DNA from: an uncultured Rhodospirillales bacterium
GTDB taxonomy: Bacteria; Pseudomonadota; Alphaproteobacteria; Acetobacterales; Acetobacteraceae
Direction of reading: 5' to 3'
DNA length: 64,000 nucleotides
Assembly: GCA_903928895.1 (NCBI GenBank)
Contig: CAIYSR010000034.1
Span: 1 to 64,000 of the forward strand
Part shown: piece after piece, positions 27,682 to 36,737 of the stretch
Layout: each line of letters opens with the position of its first letter
Position numbering within the stretch: position 1 is the first letter of the stretch
The notes under the pieces: model-generated
Database searches by the model: none
Seen by the model: the letters and a program-made list of their open reading frames with translations, nothing else
What the model was told of the DNA's origin: nothing
Program-made: the position numbers and the translations under genes

Positions 27682-27795
27682 ACACGAGAGGCGGCGTCTA
27701 AACCCTTCCCCTACGTGCCGTCAATGCTTGGCATCGCGCCGGGAGACCGGCGACCGAGCCCAAAGGTTCGCGGCAGCGATCGCGCGAATCACATA

Positions 27796-27833
27796 GCGGG
27801 GAACCCGGTGGCGACCACCACCAGGTTCCCCGC
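27796..27833. terminator. Hairpin after the DUF1127 gene
   Basis: GCGGGGAACC (27796-27805) pairs with GGTTCCCCGC (27824-27833) and GGTGG with CCACC inside, around a 6-nt loop. It lies about 38 bp beyond the DUF1127 stop. There is no strong T tract, so termination is likely but not certain. Confidence 0.5.
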
Positions 27834-27870
27834 TCTCAGGATCGGGCGACGCCGGCCTGCGCCAGGTGGC

Positions 27871-28089
27871 TCAGCGTTGAAAGCTGCCGTTGGCGATGGC
27901 CTTGAAGTCGTACGAGCTCAGGCCAAGGTCGCGCAGGTCGCGGTCATCGAGGCGATTGAGTTCGCGCAGGATGGCAGCACGACGGGCGCGCTCGGCGAAG
28001 AAAGCGGCAACGGCGGCGCCGATCAGGCGAAAGCCGGTGCGGATTTGCGGGGTATGAAGGGCGGGAATGCCCTGGATCACGGTGGCCAT
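27871..28089 (-). CDS. DUF1127 (YjiS-like) small protein
   Basis: This 72-residue protein has the DUF1127 C-terminal signature RELNRLDDRDLRDLGLSSYDF. Proteins with this domain are common in alphaproteobacteria; some have been linked to phosphate, carbon or RNA-related stress responses, but the role here is unknown. A purine-rich site (CAGGAGG) lies a few bases upstream of the ATG. Confidence 0.85.
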   Translation of the reverse strand: MATVIQGIPALHTPQIRTGFRLIGAAVAAFFAERARRAAILRELNRLDDRDLRDLGLSSYDFKAIANGSFQR

Positions 28090-28167
28090 GGGGACCTCCT
28101 GGGGTTGTGCAACTCATGCTGCGCTGCAACATTTGTGCAGTGCGGCATGAATGTCAAGGTCCCTGTC

Positions 28168-29520
28168 CTATCCCCTTGTCTGAATCGCCAGCACGCGGTC
28201 GACCATCTCGCCGGAGAGCCCGGTATAGTTCGCCGGGTCGAGGAAACCGGCCAGCGTCGCCCGGTCAAGATGCGGCGCGATCTGCGGATGCCCGGCGAGC
28301 AGATCGAGGAAACTCCCCTTCCCCGCCACCACCTCGCGACAGATGTCATACACCAGGTCATGCGCCAGTTGCCGCCCGAGATGCGGCCCGAGCCCCATCA
28401 TCACCGCCTCGGACTGGGTTAGCCCCTTGGTCAGATCGAGATTGGCCCGCATCCGCGCCGGGTCGACCTGCAACCCGCCAACCAGATGCCGCGTCTGCGC
28501 CAGCGCCCCGGCGGAGAGCAGGAAAATCTCCGGCACCGCGATCCATTCGATCTCCCACGGCCCGGTCGAGCGCTCATGGTCCTCCACCATCGCATCGAGC
28601 AGCGCGGCGACGTGCTGGCGCACCATCGACACCAAGGCGTGGATATAGACCGACGAAATCGGATTGCGCTTCTGCGGCATGGTGGACGACGAGCCGCGGC
28701 CCTCGTGGAACGGCTCGTAAACCTCCTCCACCTCGGTCTGCATCAGCAGCTTCACATCCATGCTGATCTTGCCGCAGGTGCCGGTGACCAACCCAAGGAA
28801 GCACCCGACCTCGGCGATACGGTCACGCATCGTGTGCCAGGCGATCTCGGGCTGCCCCAGCCCAAGCTCCTCCATCAGCGCCTGCTGCACCTTGAGCCCG
28901 TCGGCGCCAAGCGAAGCCAGCGTGCCGGTCGCGCCGCCGAACTCGCCGACCAGCGCGCGCGGGCGGATTTCCTTCAGCCGCTGCAAATGCCGCTGGAATC
29001 CAGCCAGCAGCACCGCACATTTGTACCCGAAGGTGATCGGCGTGGCCTGTTGCAGGTTCGAACGCCCGGCCATCGGCGTGTCGCGGTACTTGGCCGCCAG
29101 GCCCGCCAGCGACCCCGCGATGGCATGCAGATCGGCCTCCACCAGCACCAGCGCATCGCGGATCGCCATCACCGTCGCGGTGTCGGTGATGTCCTGCGTG
29201 GTGGCGCCCCAGTGGCACCATTCGCCGAGCCCGTCGCGGCACTTGGCGACGAGCTGCTGCACCACCGGCAGGATCGGGTAGCCGATGCGCTCGGTCTGCC
29301 GCTTCAGCAGGCCCATGTCATAGGTCGCGGCATCGCCATGGCGCTGGATCTCGTCGCAGGCCTCCTGCGGGATCACGCCCAGCCGCGCCTGCGCCCGGGC
29401 CAGCGCCAGCTCGATGTCGAGGTAGTACTGCGTCCGCTGGCGGTCCGAGAAGATGCGGCGCATCGCCTCGGTCGAGAAAATATCGCGGAACACGCGGGAA
29501 TCCAGGGCCGAGCCGATCAT
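28168..29520 (-). CDS. Fumarase/aspartase-superfamily lyase, PcaB/adenylosuccinate lyase-like
   Basis: This 450-residue enzyme of the fumarase/aspartase superfamily has the signature GSSSTMPQKRNPIS and the WCHWGATTQDITDT segment typical of 3-carboxy-cis,cis-muconate cycloisomerase (PcaB) and its relatives. Members cleave or cyclise via a carbanion intermediate; the substrate here could be carboxymuconate or another succinyl compound. No other protocatechuate genes are near, which weakens a pca role. The ATG at 29520 was chosen because GGAGG lies seven bases before it; the ATG nine codons upstream has no such site. Confidence 0.82.
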   Translation of the reverse strand: MIGSALDSRVFRDIFSTEAMRRIFSDRQRTQYYLDIELALARAQARLGVIPQEACDEIQRHGDAATYDMGLLKRQTERIGYPILPVVQQLVAKCRDGLGEWCHWGATTQDITDTATVMAIRDALVLVEADLHAIAGSLAGLAAKYRDTPMAGRSNLQQATPITFGYKCAVLLAGFQRHLQRLKEIRPRALVGEFGGATGTLASLGADGLKVQQALMEELGLGQPEIAWHTMRDRIAEVGCFLGLVTGTCGKISMDVKLLMQTEVEEVYEPFHEGRGSSSTMPQKRNPISSVYIHALVSMVRQHVAALLDAMVEDHERSTGPWEIEWIAVPEIFLLSAGALAQTRHLVGGLQVDPARMRANLDLTKGLTQSEAVMMGLGPHLGRQLAHDLVYDICREVVAGKGSFLDLLAGHPQIAPHLDRATLAGFLDPANYTGLSGEMVDRVLAIQTRG

Positions 29521-29582
29521 GGTTGCATCCTCCGTTTGCTGGCCCATCGTGGTATCAGCCGCACCGGAATCGGCAAGAGGGG

Positions 29583-30278
29583 ATGGCCATGCGACCGCCG
29601 GCGGCAGTGCTTTTCGACTGGGACAACACGCTGATCGACGGCTGGACCGGCATCACCGCGTCCCTCAACGTCGTCCTCCGCGCCTGGAACCTTCCGGCCT
29701 GGACGGTGGCCGAGGCGCGCACCCGCATCCGTGCCTCCGTCCGCGACACTTTCCCCGCCATGTTCGGCGCCAACTGGGAGCAGGCCGCCGCGCTGCTGCG
29801 CACCACCATGCAGCAGCAGGACCTCTTCCATCTCGCGCCGATGCCCGGGGCACCCGCCCTGGTGAACGCCGCCGCGCACCTGCCCGGCGCCATCGTCTCC
29901 AACAAGGAGGGCGTCACCCTGCGCCGGGAAGTGGCACATCTCGGCTGGACTGCCCGTTTCGGCGCCATCATCGGCGCCGGCGACGCCGCCGCCGACAAAC
30001 CCCACCCCGCGCCGATCTGGCATGCGCTGGGTCTGATCGGGGTGAAACCCGGGCGCGACGTGTGGTATGTCGGCGACACCGGCTCGGACATGCAGGCCGC
30101 CCACGCGGCGGGCTGCACGGCCGTGCTGGTGGGCGATGCGTCGCATGACGGCGGGCTGAAAGCGCTTGAACAATCGGGCGCGGCACCGCACTTGCATTGC
30201 GACGATGCGTGGGCGCTTGCCTCCCTCCTCGGGGCCAAGCTCCCGCACCGCTCGGACCCGGCCTCCCCGGCAGCCTGA
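29583..30278 (+). CDS. HAD-superfamily phosphatase (phosphoglycolate-phosphatase-like)
   Basis: This 231-residue protein has motif [10 protein letters not shown] near its N-terminus (Asp nucleophile), motif II VSNKEG, and motif [19 protein letters not shown] with [18 protein letters not shown]. It should remove phosphate from a small metabolite. The ATG at 29583 is preceded by AGAGGGG. It lies directly upstream of hfq (gap 71 bp) and may be co-transcribed. The Asn in DWDNT replaces the Gly common in phosphoglycolate phosphatases. Confidence 0.83.
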   Translation: MAMRPPAAVLFDWDNTLIDGWTGITASLNVVLRAWNLPAWTVAEARTRIRASVRDTFPAMFGANWEQAAALLRTTMQQQDLFHLAPMPGAPALVNAAAHLPGAIVSNKEGVTLRREVAHLGWTARFGAIIGAGDAAADKPHPAPIWHALGLIGVKPGRDVWYVGDTGSDMQAAHAAGCTAVLVGDASHDGGLKALEQSGAAPHLHCDDAWALASLLGAKLPHRSDPASPAA

Positions 30279-30349
30279 ATGACCGCGGGGCCAAATGCCT
30301 GTGCGACCAACTATGTGTGTGTTTACAACGACAAGAAGGAACAACTGTC

Positions 30350-30670
30350 GTGGCGAAAGAAGCAACGCAGAACGTTCAGGACGTGTTCCTGAACCACGTG
30401 CGCAAAAACAAGACCCCTGTCACCGTCTTTCTCGTGAACGGGGTGAAGCTCCAGGGGATCATCACCTGGTTCGACAATTTCTCCGTCCTGCTGCGGCGCG
30501 ACGGCCATACCCAGCTGGTCTACAAGCACGCCATCAGCACCGTGATGCCGGGTGCGCCGATCCAGTTGTTCGATGGCCCGCCGGCGGTCCCCGCCAGCGC
30601 GACGCCCGCCTCGCCCACAACACTGACGCTGGCGCCGCGCGCCGGCGGCGGGATGGCTGATCCGGAGTGA
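30350..30670 (+). CDS. hfq: RNA chaperone Hfq
   Basis: This 106-residue RNA-binding protein forms a hexameric ring and promotes sRNA-mRNA pairing. The Sm1 motif [40 protein letters not shown] and the Sm2 motif [10 protein letters not shown] are intact. The start is GTG at 30350, with AAGAAGGA nine bases before it. The C-terminal tail (from about residue 78) is Ala/Pro-rich. Its stop overlaps the GTG of hflX (GTGA), the canonical hfq-hflX order. Confidence 0.97.
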   Translation: MAKEATQNVQDVFLNHVRKNKTPVTVFLVNGVKLQGIITWFDNFSVLLRRDGHTQLVYKHAISTVMPGAPIQLFDGPPAVPASATPASPTTLTLAPRAGGGMADPE

Positions 30671-31947
30671 CTGACCGCGACAGCGCCGCCCCCACCAGGG
30701 CGGCGGTCATCCTGCCATGGGAACGGCCCGAGCGGCAGGAAGCCAACCGGGCCGCCGAGGCGCGGCTGGCCGAGGCGGTGGGTCTCACCGCCTCGATCGG
30801 CCTCGCCATCGTCCATACCGCCATCCTCCCGCTGCGCGCCCATCGCCCCGCCACCCTGCTCGGCTCCGGCCAGGTGGAGATGCAGGGCACGCAGATGCAG
30901 GAGGCCGAGGTCGATGTCGCCATCGTCGACGCCCAGCTCTCCCCGGTGCAACAGCGCAACCTGGAAAAAGCCTGGGCCTGCAAGGTGATCGACCGCACCG
31001 GCCTCATCCTCGACATCTTCGGCGAACGCGCCGCCACCGCCGAAGGCACGCTCCAGGTCGAGCTCGCCCATCTCGAATACCAGCGCTCCCGCCTGGTCCG
31101 CTCCTGGACCCATCTCGAACGCCAGCGCGGCGGCTTCGGCTTCCTCGGCGGCCCCGGCGAAACCCAGATCGAAGCCGACCGCCGCATGATCGGCGACCGC
31201 ATCGTCCGCCTCAAAAAGGAGCTCGAACAGGTCCGCCGCACCCGCGGCCTGCACCGCTCCGCCCGAAAGCGCATCCCCTACCCCATCGTCGCCCTCGTCG
31301 GCTACACCAACGCCGGCAAATCCACCCTCTTCAACGCCCTGACCGGCGCCGAGGTGATGGCCAAGGACCAGCTCTTCGCCACGCTGGACCCCACCATGCG
31401 CGGCCTGCGCCTGCAATCCGGCCGCCAGACCATCCTGTCCGACACGGTGGGCTTCATCTCCGAACTGCCGACCGAGCTGGTCGCCGCCTTCCGCGCCACG
31501 CTGGAAGAGGTCGCCGAGGCCGACGTCATCCTCCACGTTCGCGACGCCGCCCACCCCGACAGCACCGCCCAGCGCGGCGATGTCGTCGCCGTGCTCGATG
31601 GCATGGTCAAGGACGGCACCCTCGACGGGGACTGGCGCCGCCGCGCCATCGAGGTGCTGAACAAGGCCGATCTCCTCGGCGGTGTCGCCGGGATCGAGGC
31701 ACGCAGCGGCGCCGTCCCGGTCTCCGCCATCACCGGCGAGGGGCTGGAAACGCTGAAAAACGCGATCGACACCCGCATCGCGGCGGGGCTCGACATCGCC
31801 GAATACGACCTCGCCCCCGCCGACGGCGCCCGCATCGCCTGGCTCTACCAGCACGGCGAAGTCCTCCACCGCACCGACGGCGAAGATACCATCCATCTCA
31901 CGGTTCGCCTGCGCTCGGCCGACCGTGCCCGCTTCGAAAGAGCCTGA
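30667..31947 (+). CDS. hflX: GTPase HflX
   Basis: This 426-residue ribosome-associated GTPase can split stalled 70S ribosomes. The N-terminal HflX domain ends in the coiled-coil region with [25 protein letters not shown]. The G domain has G1 [10 protein letters not shown]3 DTVGF and G4 NKAD. The GTG start overlaps the hfq stop by three bases, so translation is coupled. Confidence 0.96.
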   Translation: MTDRDSAAPTRAAVILPWERPERQEANRAAEARLAEAVGLTASIGLAIVHTAILPLRAHRPATLLGSGQVEMQGTQMQEAEVDVAIVDAQLSPVQQRNLEKAWACKVIDRTGLILDIFGERAATAEGTLQVELAHLEYQRSRLVRSWTHLERQRGGFGFLGGPGETQIEADRRMIGDRIVRLKKELEQVRRTRGLHRSARKRIPYPIVALVGYTNAGKSTLFNALTGAEVMAKDQLFATLDPTMRGLRLQSGRQTILSDTVGFISELPTELVAAFRATLEEVAEADVILHVRDAAHPDSTAQRGDVVAVLDGMVKDGTLDGDWRRRAIEVLNKADLLGGVAGIEARSGAVPVSAITGEGLETLKNAIDTRIAAGLDIAEYDLAPADGARIAWLYQHGEVLHRTDGEDTIHLTVRLRSADRARFERA

Positions 31948-31953
31948 CGCCAC

Positions 31954-32784
31954 ATGCCCCCCTTCTCCCGCGCCAATCTCGCCACCCTCGACACCATCCT
32001 GCGCGAAGCCTCCCAGGCCGAAATCATGCCCCGCTTCCGCCGCCTCGCCGAAGGCGACATCCGCGCCAAAACCGGCCCGCTCGATCTCGTCACCGAAGCC
32101 GACGAGCAAGCCGAACGCGTCATCACCGCGGCCCTCTCCCATGCCTTCCCCGGCTGTACCATCATCGGCGAGGAAGCCACCTCCGCCGATCCCACCCTGC
32201 TCGACACCATCGCCACCGCCGAGCTTGCCTTCGTCGTCGATCCCGTCGACGGCACCTCCAACTTCGCCTGGGGCATGCCCCTCTTCGGCTGCATGGCCGC
32301 CGCCATAAGCCGCGGCGAAGTCATCGCCGCCGTCATCCATGACCCTGTCATCGGCACCTCCGCCCTGGCCCTGCGCGGCGAAGGCGCCTGGAACCAGGAA
32401 CCCGACGGCCGCCACCACGACCTCCGCGTCGCCGCCCCCGCCCCCCTCGAGCGCATGGTCGGCGCCATCAACTGGCGCTTCCTGCCGGAGCCCGAACGCA
32501 GCCGCGCCGGCCAACGCCAGGACCGCGTCGCCGCCAGCTACGGCTACCGCTGCGCCGCCCACGAATACCGCCTCATCGCCGGCGGCCACAGCCACTACTC
32601 ACTCTACGGCAAGCTGATGCCCTGGGATCACGCCCCCGGCTGGCTCCTCCACCAGGAAGCCGGCGGCTACTCCGCCCAGTTCGACGGCACCCAATACCGC
32701 CCCACCGTCACCGCCGGCGGCCTCATCTGCACGCCGGACCGGGCAAGCTGGCAGGCGTTGCACGATGCCCTCCTGGGAACCTGA
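31954..32784 (+). CDS. Inositol-monophosphatase family enzyme (histidinol-phosphatase HisN type)
   Basis: This 276-residue Mg2+-dependent phosphatase has the family motifs GEEATS, DPVDGTSNF and PWDHAPG, which ligate the metals. Several sequence details (GALRGEGAW-like spacing, GLICTPD near the end) resemble the HisN type of histidinol-phosphate phosphatase, but inositol or other substrates are possible. It begins six bases after hflX, so it belongs to the hfq-hflX operon. An AT-rich hairpin pair follows its stop. Confidence 0.85.
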   Translation: MPPFSRANLATLDTILREASQAEIMPRFRRLAEGDIRAKTGPLDLVTEADEQAERVITAALSHAFPGCTIIGEEATSADPTLLDTIATAELAFVVDPVDGTSNFAWGMPLFGCMAAAISRGEVIAAVIHDPVIGTSALALRGEGAWNQEPDGRHHDLRVAAPAPLERMVGAINWRFLPEPERSRAGQRQDRVAASYGYRCAAHEYRLIAGGHSHYSLYGKLMPWDHAPGWLLHQEAGGYSAQFDGTQYRPTVTAGGLICTPDRASWQALHDALLGT

Positions 32785-32827
32785 ACCAACTCCAAAGAAG
32801 AATGCTGCGCCCGTTATAAGGGCAGGC

Positions 32828-32951
32828 AAGCGCTTCTTTTTTGAAAAAAAGAAGCAAAAAACTTTTATCCATTGGACTCCGATGATCCGACCGCCAGCGG
32901 ACCCATGGGTAAAGTTTTTTTGCTTCTTTTTTTCCAAAAAAAGAAGCGCTT
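32828..32951. repeat. AT-rich hairpin pair, convergent arrangement
   Basis: The left copy (32828-32877) has stem CGCTTC-TTTTTT-GAAAAAAAGAAGC followed by AAAAAACTTTTATCC. The right copy (about 32911-32951) is its inverse: AAAGTTTTTTTGCTTC, then TTTTTTTCC-AAAAAAAGAAGCG. Each arm is a hairpin, and the two arms also pair with each other around a 33-bp centre. The block ends the hfq operon and runs into the 5' part of the next gene. Confidence 0.85.
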
Positions 32952-33649
32952 CCGTACTTCCTTGTTCTGATCAGCGGAGCGCCTTCCTCCTCGCTCTCCT
33001 GCTGCTAGCCACCCCGGCGGCAGCCCAAACCAATGATCCGCCCGACGCCAAGGTCGCCTTCGAAAGCGCCACCGCCCTGTGGGGCACCGGCCGGACCGCC
33101 GCGATCGACCTGCTCCTGCGCCGCGCCCTCGCACTGCGCCTCGAAACCCTCGGCCCCACCCATCTCCTGATCGCCGAAACCCGCGACCGCATCGCCCGCA
33201 ACGAATACAACCGCGGCCACTACCCCGACGCCGAAGCCATGTGGCACGAGGCCATTGCCATCGCCGTGCCGCAAACCACCGAACGCACCCGCGACGTCGC
33301 CTACTATTACAGCAGCATCGGCGCCGCCCTGCGCGAAGACCGTCACTTCGCCGAAGCCTGGCCCTATGTCTGCCACGCCATCGCCATCCGCCGCGCCATC
33401 CTCCCGCCTGACGACCCCGCCATCGCCGCCAGCCTCGACAACATGGGCCGCCTCGCCCTTGCCGAGGGCCGCACGCCCGAAGCCCGCGCCCTGGTCGAGG
33501 AATCCCACCGCCTCTACCGCGCCGCGATCGGCCCCGACCCCGCCATCGTCCGCTACCAGACCCAATTCCTCGCCGACCTCCGCCGCCGCGCCCCCGTCGC
33601 CCCCCCGTTCGAATCCCTCACCCTCTGCCCCGCAACCCCCGTTTCCTGA
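32882..33649 (+). CDS. Secreted tetratricopeptide-repeat protein, 5' end disturbed by a repeat
   Basis: This protein has about four TPR-like helix pairs (for example ALALRLETLGPTHLLIAETRDRIARNEYNRGHYPDAEAMWHEAIAIA and AYYYSSIGAALREDRHFAEAWPYVCHAIAIRRAIL). They follow a signal-peptide-like core FLLALLLLATPAAA-QT. No ATG, GTG or TTG lies between the repeat and this core. The nearest in-frame ATG (32882) is inside the AT-rich repeat, so the predicted N-terminus contains repeat-encoded KFFCFFFSKKRSAS. Either the true start was lost when the repeat arrived or the repeat now supplies it. The coding signal is clean from about 32990 to the stop. Proteins of this type often mediate protein contacts; the role is unknown. 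Confidence 0.6.
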   Translation: MIRPPADPWVKFFCFFFSKKRSASVLPCSDQRSAFLLALLLLATPAAAQTNDPPDAKVAFESATALWGTGRTAAIDLLLRRALALRLETLGPTHLLIAETRDRIARNEYNRGHYPDAEAMWHEAIAIAVPQTTERTRDVAYYYSSIGAALREDRHFAEAWPYVCHAIAIRRAILPPDDPAIAASLDNMGRLALAEGRTPEARALVEESHRLYRAAIGPDPAIVRYQTQFLADLRRRAPVAPPFESLTLCPATPVS

Positions 33650-33788
33650 CCTCTGGGGCAATCGGGGGAAGGCCCCTCCTTGCGGTCCGCTCGCCTCTCG
33701 GGTGGTCCAAACGTCGGTGGCCGCCGCCAGGCCACCGCACCCGGCAAGCCCGCTTCCCCTTTTTCAACACCCGCCTCAATTTTCCCGC

Positions 33789-33817
33789 TTGACACGGAAC
33801 ATAGTTAGTCATTATAT
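33789..33817 (+). promoter_or_regulatory. Strong sigma-70 promoter for a leaderless transcript
   Basis: TTGACA (33789-33794), a 17-bp spacer, and TTATAT (33812-33817) form a near-consensus promoter in an unusually AT-rich patch. Transcription should start about 33823-33825, two to four bases before the ATG at 33827, leaving no room for a ribosome site. Confidence 0.7.
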
Positions 33818-33826
33818 TTCACGTCA

Positions 33827-34546
33827 ATGGCAACCCTCACCCAGCACGTCCGCACCATCCTGGCCAGCCTGCGCGGCGTCATCGCCCGGGTCACGGGGCG
33901 GCAGCGCGCGCGCACCGGGTCCCCTGTGCTTGCCGAGGTCGACATCGGCCGCGCCATCGCGCTCATCCAGAGCCTCTTCGCCGACTGGCAGGCCGGAACC
34001 CTGCGGCCGTCGCCGGCCTGCGAAGGCACGCACCACCCGGCGCCCACGGCTCAGACCCCACCCCGCCCCGGCGTCGCGCGTCGCGCCGCCGCGAGGGCCG
34101 CGACACAATTGTCCGCGGCAACCCGCCCGAACACCTCCGCGCCCGCCCCGATGGCGCCGATGTCCGCGCCCGCCAGGGCCATCCCCCGCGGCGCGCTCTG
34201 GGCCAAAGCCGGCCCCGACACCAGGCCGCCGCCCCATCCACCCCCGCGCACCCGTTTTCTCGATGCCCTCTGCCCCGCCTGGCTGACGCATGCCCATTTC
34301 GTTTCGTTTTGTTATCGAAAACGCCCACGCCCCGATAGACTCGCCCGACCGCTTCAGGCATCCTCCACCCAACGCAACAATATCGACGACGGGGAACATC
34401 ATGCCGGATACCGGTCTTGCCGATTCCATGCGCGCGTATTTGACGAATTTGTTTGGCATCACCTTCGATGCCAGCGGCGGCGCCATCGCTGCCGCACCGG
34501 TGGCGCTGACCCCCGAACGCCTCGCGCGGCTGCGCGCAACCTTTGA
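33827..34546 (+). CDS. Orphan Ala/Pro-rich ORF, probably leaderless
   Basis: The frame starts ten bases after a consensus -10 box. The first part (MATLTQHVRTILASLRGVIARVTGRQ, then AEVDIGRAIALIQSLFADWQAG, residues about 1-62) is helical; the next 85 residues are Ala/Pro/Arg-rich. Third positions are strongly G/C up to about 34290 (THAHFVSF) and then lose this bias. The last 75 codons run into the next gene's ribosome site and start. So the real gene probably ended near 34300 and has lost its stop or suffered a frameshift. No known family was recognised. Confidence 0.4.
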   Translation: MATLTQHVRTILASLRGVIARVTGRQRARTGSPVLAEVDIGRAIALIQSLFADWQAGTLRPSPACEGTHHPAPTAQTPPRPGVARRAAARAATQLSAATRPNTSAPAPMAPMSAPARAIPRGALWAKAGPDTRPPPHPPPRTRFLDALCPAWLTHAHFVSFCYRKRPRPDRLARPLQASSTQRNNIDDGEHHAGYRSCRFHARVFDEFVWHHLRCQRRRHRCRTGGADPRTPRAAARNL

Positions 34547-36734
34547 CCTTCAGAAGCTCGAGGCGCCCGAAGTCGCCATCCGCACCATTGGTGCCGTTGC
34601 CACCGAACTCGAGATCGCCGCGGTCACCGCCGCCGATCACGGCATCGCGCTCGACCCCGATGTCAGCACCTTCAAGTCCCAGGTCGATCGCGAACTCGCC
34701 GGGCTGAAAAGCAAGGCCGAGACCATCGCCACCGGCCACGTCACCGCCTGGCAGACGCAGATCGACGCCCTCACCCCGCCACCGGACACCGCCAAGCGCG
34801 CCGGCGAAATCAACCAGCTGCTCCTAGACATCGAACCCGGCCTCGCGCGCGACACCCATATGCTCAAGCAGGTCGGTGGCAGCACCGCCATCCTCGCCTC
34901 CATCACCACCGCCGCCGCCGCGCTGAAGGAGGAGTACAAAACCCTGATCCCGGCGCGCGCCACCAGGGGCGATCCGATCAAGGCGGTTGAGGCGGGCAAG
35001 CCCGCCAGCGGCCTGGGCGGCAAGGATCTGGAGGATCTGACGAAGGCGATGAAGGACACCCAGGCCCTGATGGGCAGGGAGGAGCCGGTCGACCTGGCTG
35101 TCGTCAACGGCGCGGTTGCCCTCATCAAGAAGGGCCTGACCACCCTGCTGCCCGAGGTGGACCCCAAGGTCGAACTCGGCGCGAAACTCAGCTGGGTCGC
35201 GATCAAGGAGGAATATCACAAGCGCACCAAGGATGCCGGCGCCGACGCCGCCCTCAAGAAGGCCGCCGAGGACTACATGGCCAAGATGTGGTGGTATCGC
35301 CGCCAGGTGGTCGATGAAACCATGGCCAAACTCCAGGACGTGCACGGCTTCACCTGGGGCAGCGTCGGCAGCGACAATCCCGAGAGCGATTACGACCTCA
35401 CCATCCGCACCCACGGCACCAAGGGCGACAAAAAGCGCGACTTCGAAATCGTCGCCATCGCCAACGCGGAAATCTCGAAGGATTTCCAGGGCACCCCTCC
35501 CGGCATCCTGTTCGATACCAATCTCTACGCCGAGGCCGCGGTCAAGGCCGCCGAGCCGACGCCCGAGCAGAAGGCCGATCCCGCCTTCAAAGCGATGGGC
35601 GCAATGAAGGAGCAGGGCCAGGATGTCGGTGCCCTGATGAAGCTGCGTCGCTACATGGATTGGGACGAGTACGAGGACTACAAGGAAAAAATGCTGGCCG
35701 ACATCGCCGACCCGGCGGCGCGCAAACTGGCCCAGCAGCAATTCGACGAAGCCGATGACCTCTATTTCATGGCCCGCTCCAAGCTGCTGCTGAAGGCCTA
35801 CGCGGGAGACCCCGCCAAGCTCAAGGAAATCCAGGACATCCCGCTCACCACCGAGGGTCAGCGCCAGCTCCTCGATATGGCGGATCACCTCGAGCACGAC
35901 AAAACCAAGGCCGACAAGCTGATGGCCGCCAACAACGCCATCTACCTCGACCAGATGAAGGAGGTCCGTGACCTCGAGGCCCAGTACGACGCGGAACCCG
36001 ACCCGAAGAAGAAAATCGCCCTCCTGGCCAAACTCAAGACCCTGCAAGCCGACGCCACCTTCTTCGCCGCCGAGGCCTACCATAGCGAGGGGCCGCTGAT
36101 GCACGTGGTCAAGGCCAACCAGAGCAGCAAACTCGAGGCCGACGGCAAGGACTACACGACCAAATATCTGGTCGATGGTGTTCTCCCGGAAGCCTTGAAG
36201 GACCAGCCCGAGAAGGACAAGAAGGCCGACATCGAGAAAATGAAGAACGACAAACTCGCTGCCATGTCGGCCAACCAGATGCTGCAATCCTTCAACGAGA
36301 ACCTCGGCGATCTGCTGAAGGACCTGCGCCACTATTCCTCCGACCCCTTCCCCGGCCAGGGCTTCTACCGCTCGTCGAAATACATCGAGCGGCTCTGCGA
36401 GTCCGTCGGCCTCATCGCCGCCAAAGTGCCGGACGGCGCCCGGACCGTCGGCGCCATCCCCCTTGGCCGCGGGACCCCCGCCGACGTGCAACGCGCGATG
36501 CAGAACCTGGTCAACATCCGCGGCGAGAAAACCACCTTCGACGCCGCCGACAAGGAGGCCGAGAAACAGGCCTACGCCGTCCAGGAGATGACCAGCGCCT
36601 TCCCGGGCGTCACCACGCTGCCCGACCTTGGCAAGCAGCTCAGCGACTTCGGCCGCAAGGTCAACGCCACCGTCCGCTCCGCCATCGCCAACGACCTGAC
36701 CGCCGCCAACCCCAGCGCCTATTTCGCCACCTGA
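34401..36734 (+). CDS. Large helical protein with a nucleotidyltransferase-like motif
   Basis: This 777-residue protein has no signal peptide and no membrane segments. It is rich in Lys, Asp and Ala and mostly helical. In the middle, after WWYRRQVVDETMAKLQDVHGF, it has GSVGSDNPESDYDLTI (residues 320-335): GS followed by D-Y-D with the spacing of the pol-beta/MNT nucleotidyltransferase superfamily. FEIVAIAN and PGILFDTNLYAE (Asp 372) may give the third acidic residue. DVGALMKLRRYMDWDEYEDY follows. Such domains transfer NMP groups to nucleic acids, proteins or metabolites and occur in toxins and antibiotic-modifying enzymes. The ATG at 34401 has GGGGAA before it. No antitoxin, immunity or secretion gene was recognised beside it. 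The activity is inferred from one motif only. Confidence 0.6.
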   Translation: MPDTGLADSMRAYLTNLFGITFDASGGAIAAAPVALTPERLARLRATFDLQKLEAPEVAIRTIGAVATELEIAAVTAADHGIALDPDVSTFKSQVDRELAGLKSKAETIATGHVTAWQTQIDALTPPPDTAKRAGEINQLLLDIEPGLARDTHMLKQVGGSTAILASITTAAAALKEEYKTLIPARATRGDPIKAVEAGKPASGLGGKDLEDLTKAMKDTQALMGREEPVDLAVVNGAVALIKKGLTTLLPEVDPKVELGAKLSWVAIKEEYHKRTKDAGADAALKKAAEDYMAKMWWYRRQVVDETMAKLQDVHGFTWGSVGSDNPESDYDLTIRTHGTKGDKKRDFEIVAIANAEISKDFQGTPPGILFDTNLYAEAAVKAAEPTPEQKADPAFKAMGAMKEQGQDVGALMKLRRYMDWDEYEDYKEKMLADIADPAARKLAQQQFDEADDLYFMARSKLLLKAYAGDPAKLKEIQDIPLTTEGQRQLLDMADHLEHDKTKADKLMAANNAIYLDQMKEVRDLEAQYDAEPDPKKKIALLAKLKTLQADATFFAAEAYHSEGPLMHVVKANQSSKLEADGKDYTTKYLVDGVLPEALKDQPEKDKKADIEKMKNDKLAAMSANQMLQSFNENLGDLLKDLRHYSSDPFPGQGFYRSSKYIERLCESVGLIAAKVPDGARTVGAIPLGRGTPADVQRAMQNLVNIRGEKTTFDAADKEAEKQAYAVQEMTSAFPGVTTLPDLGKQLSDFGRKVNATVRSAIANDLTAANPSAYFAT

Positions 36735-36737
36735 GCC

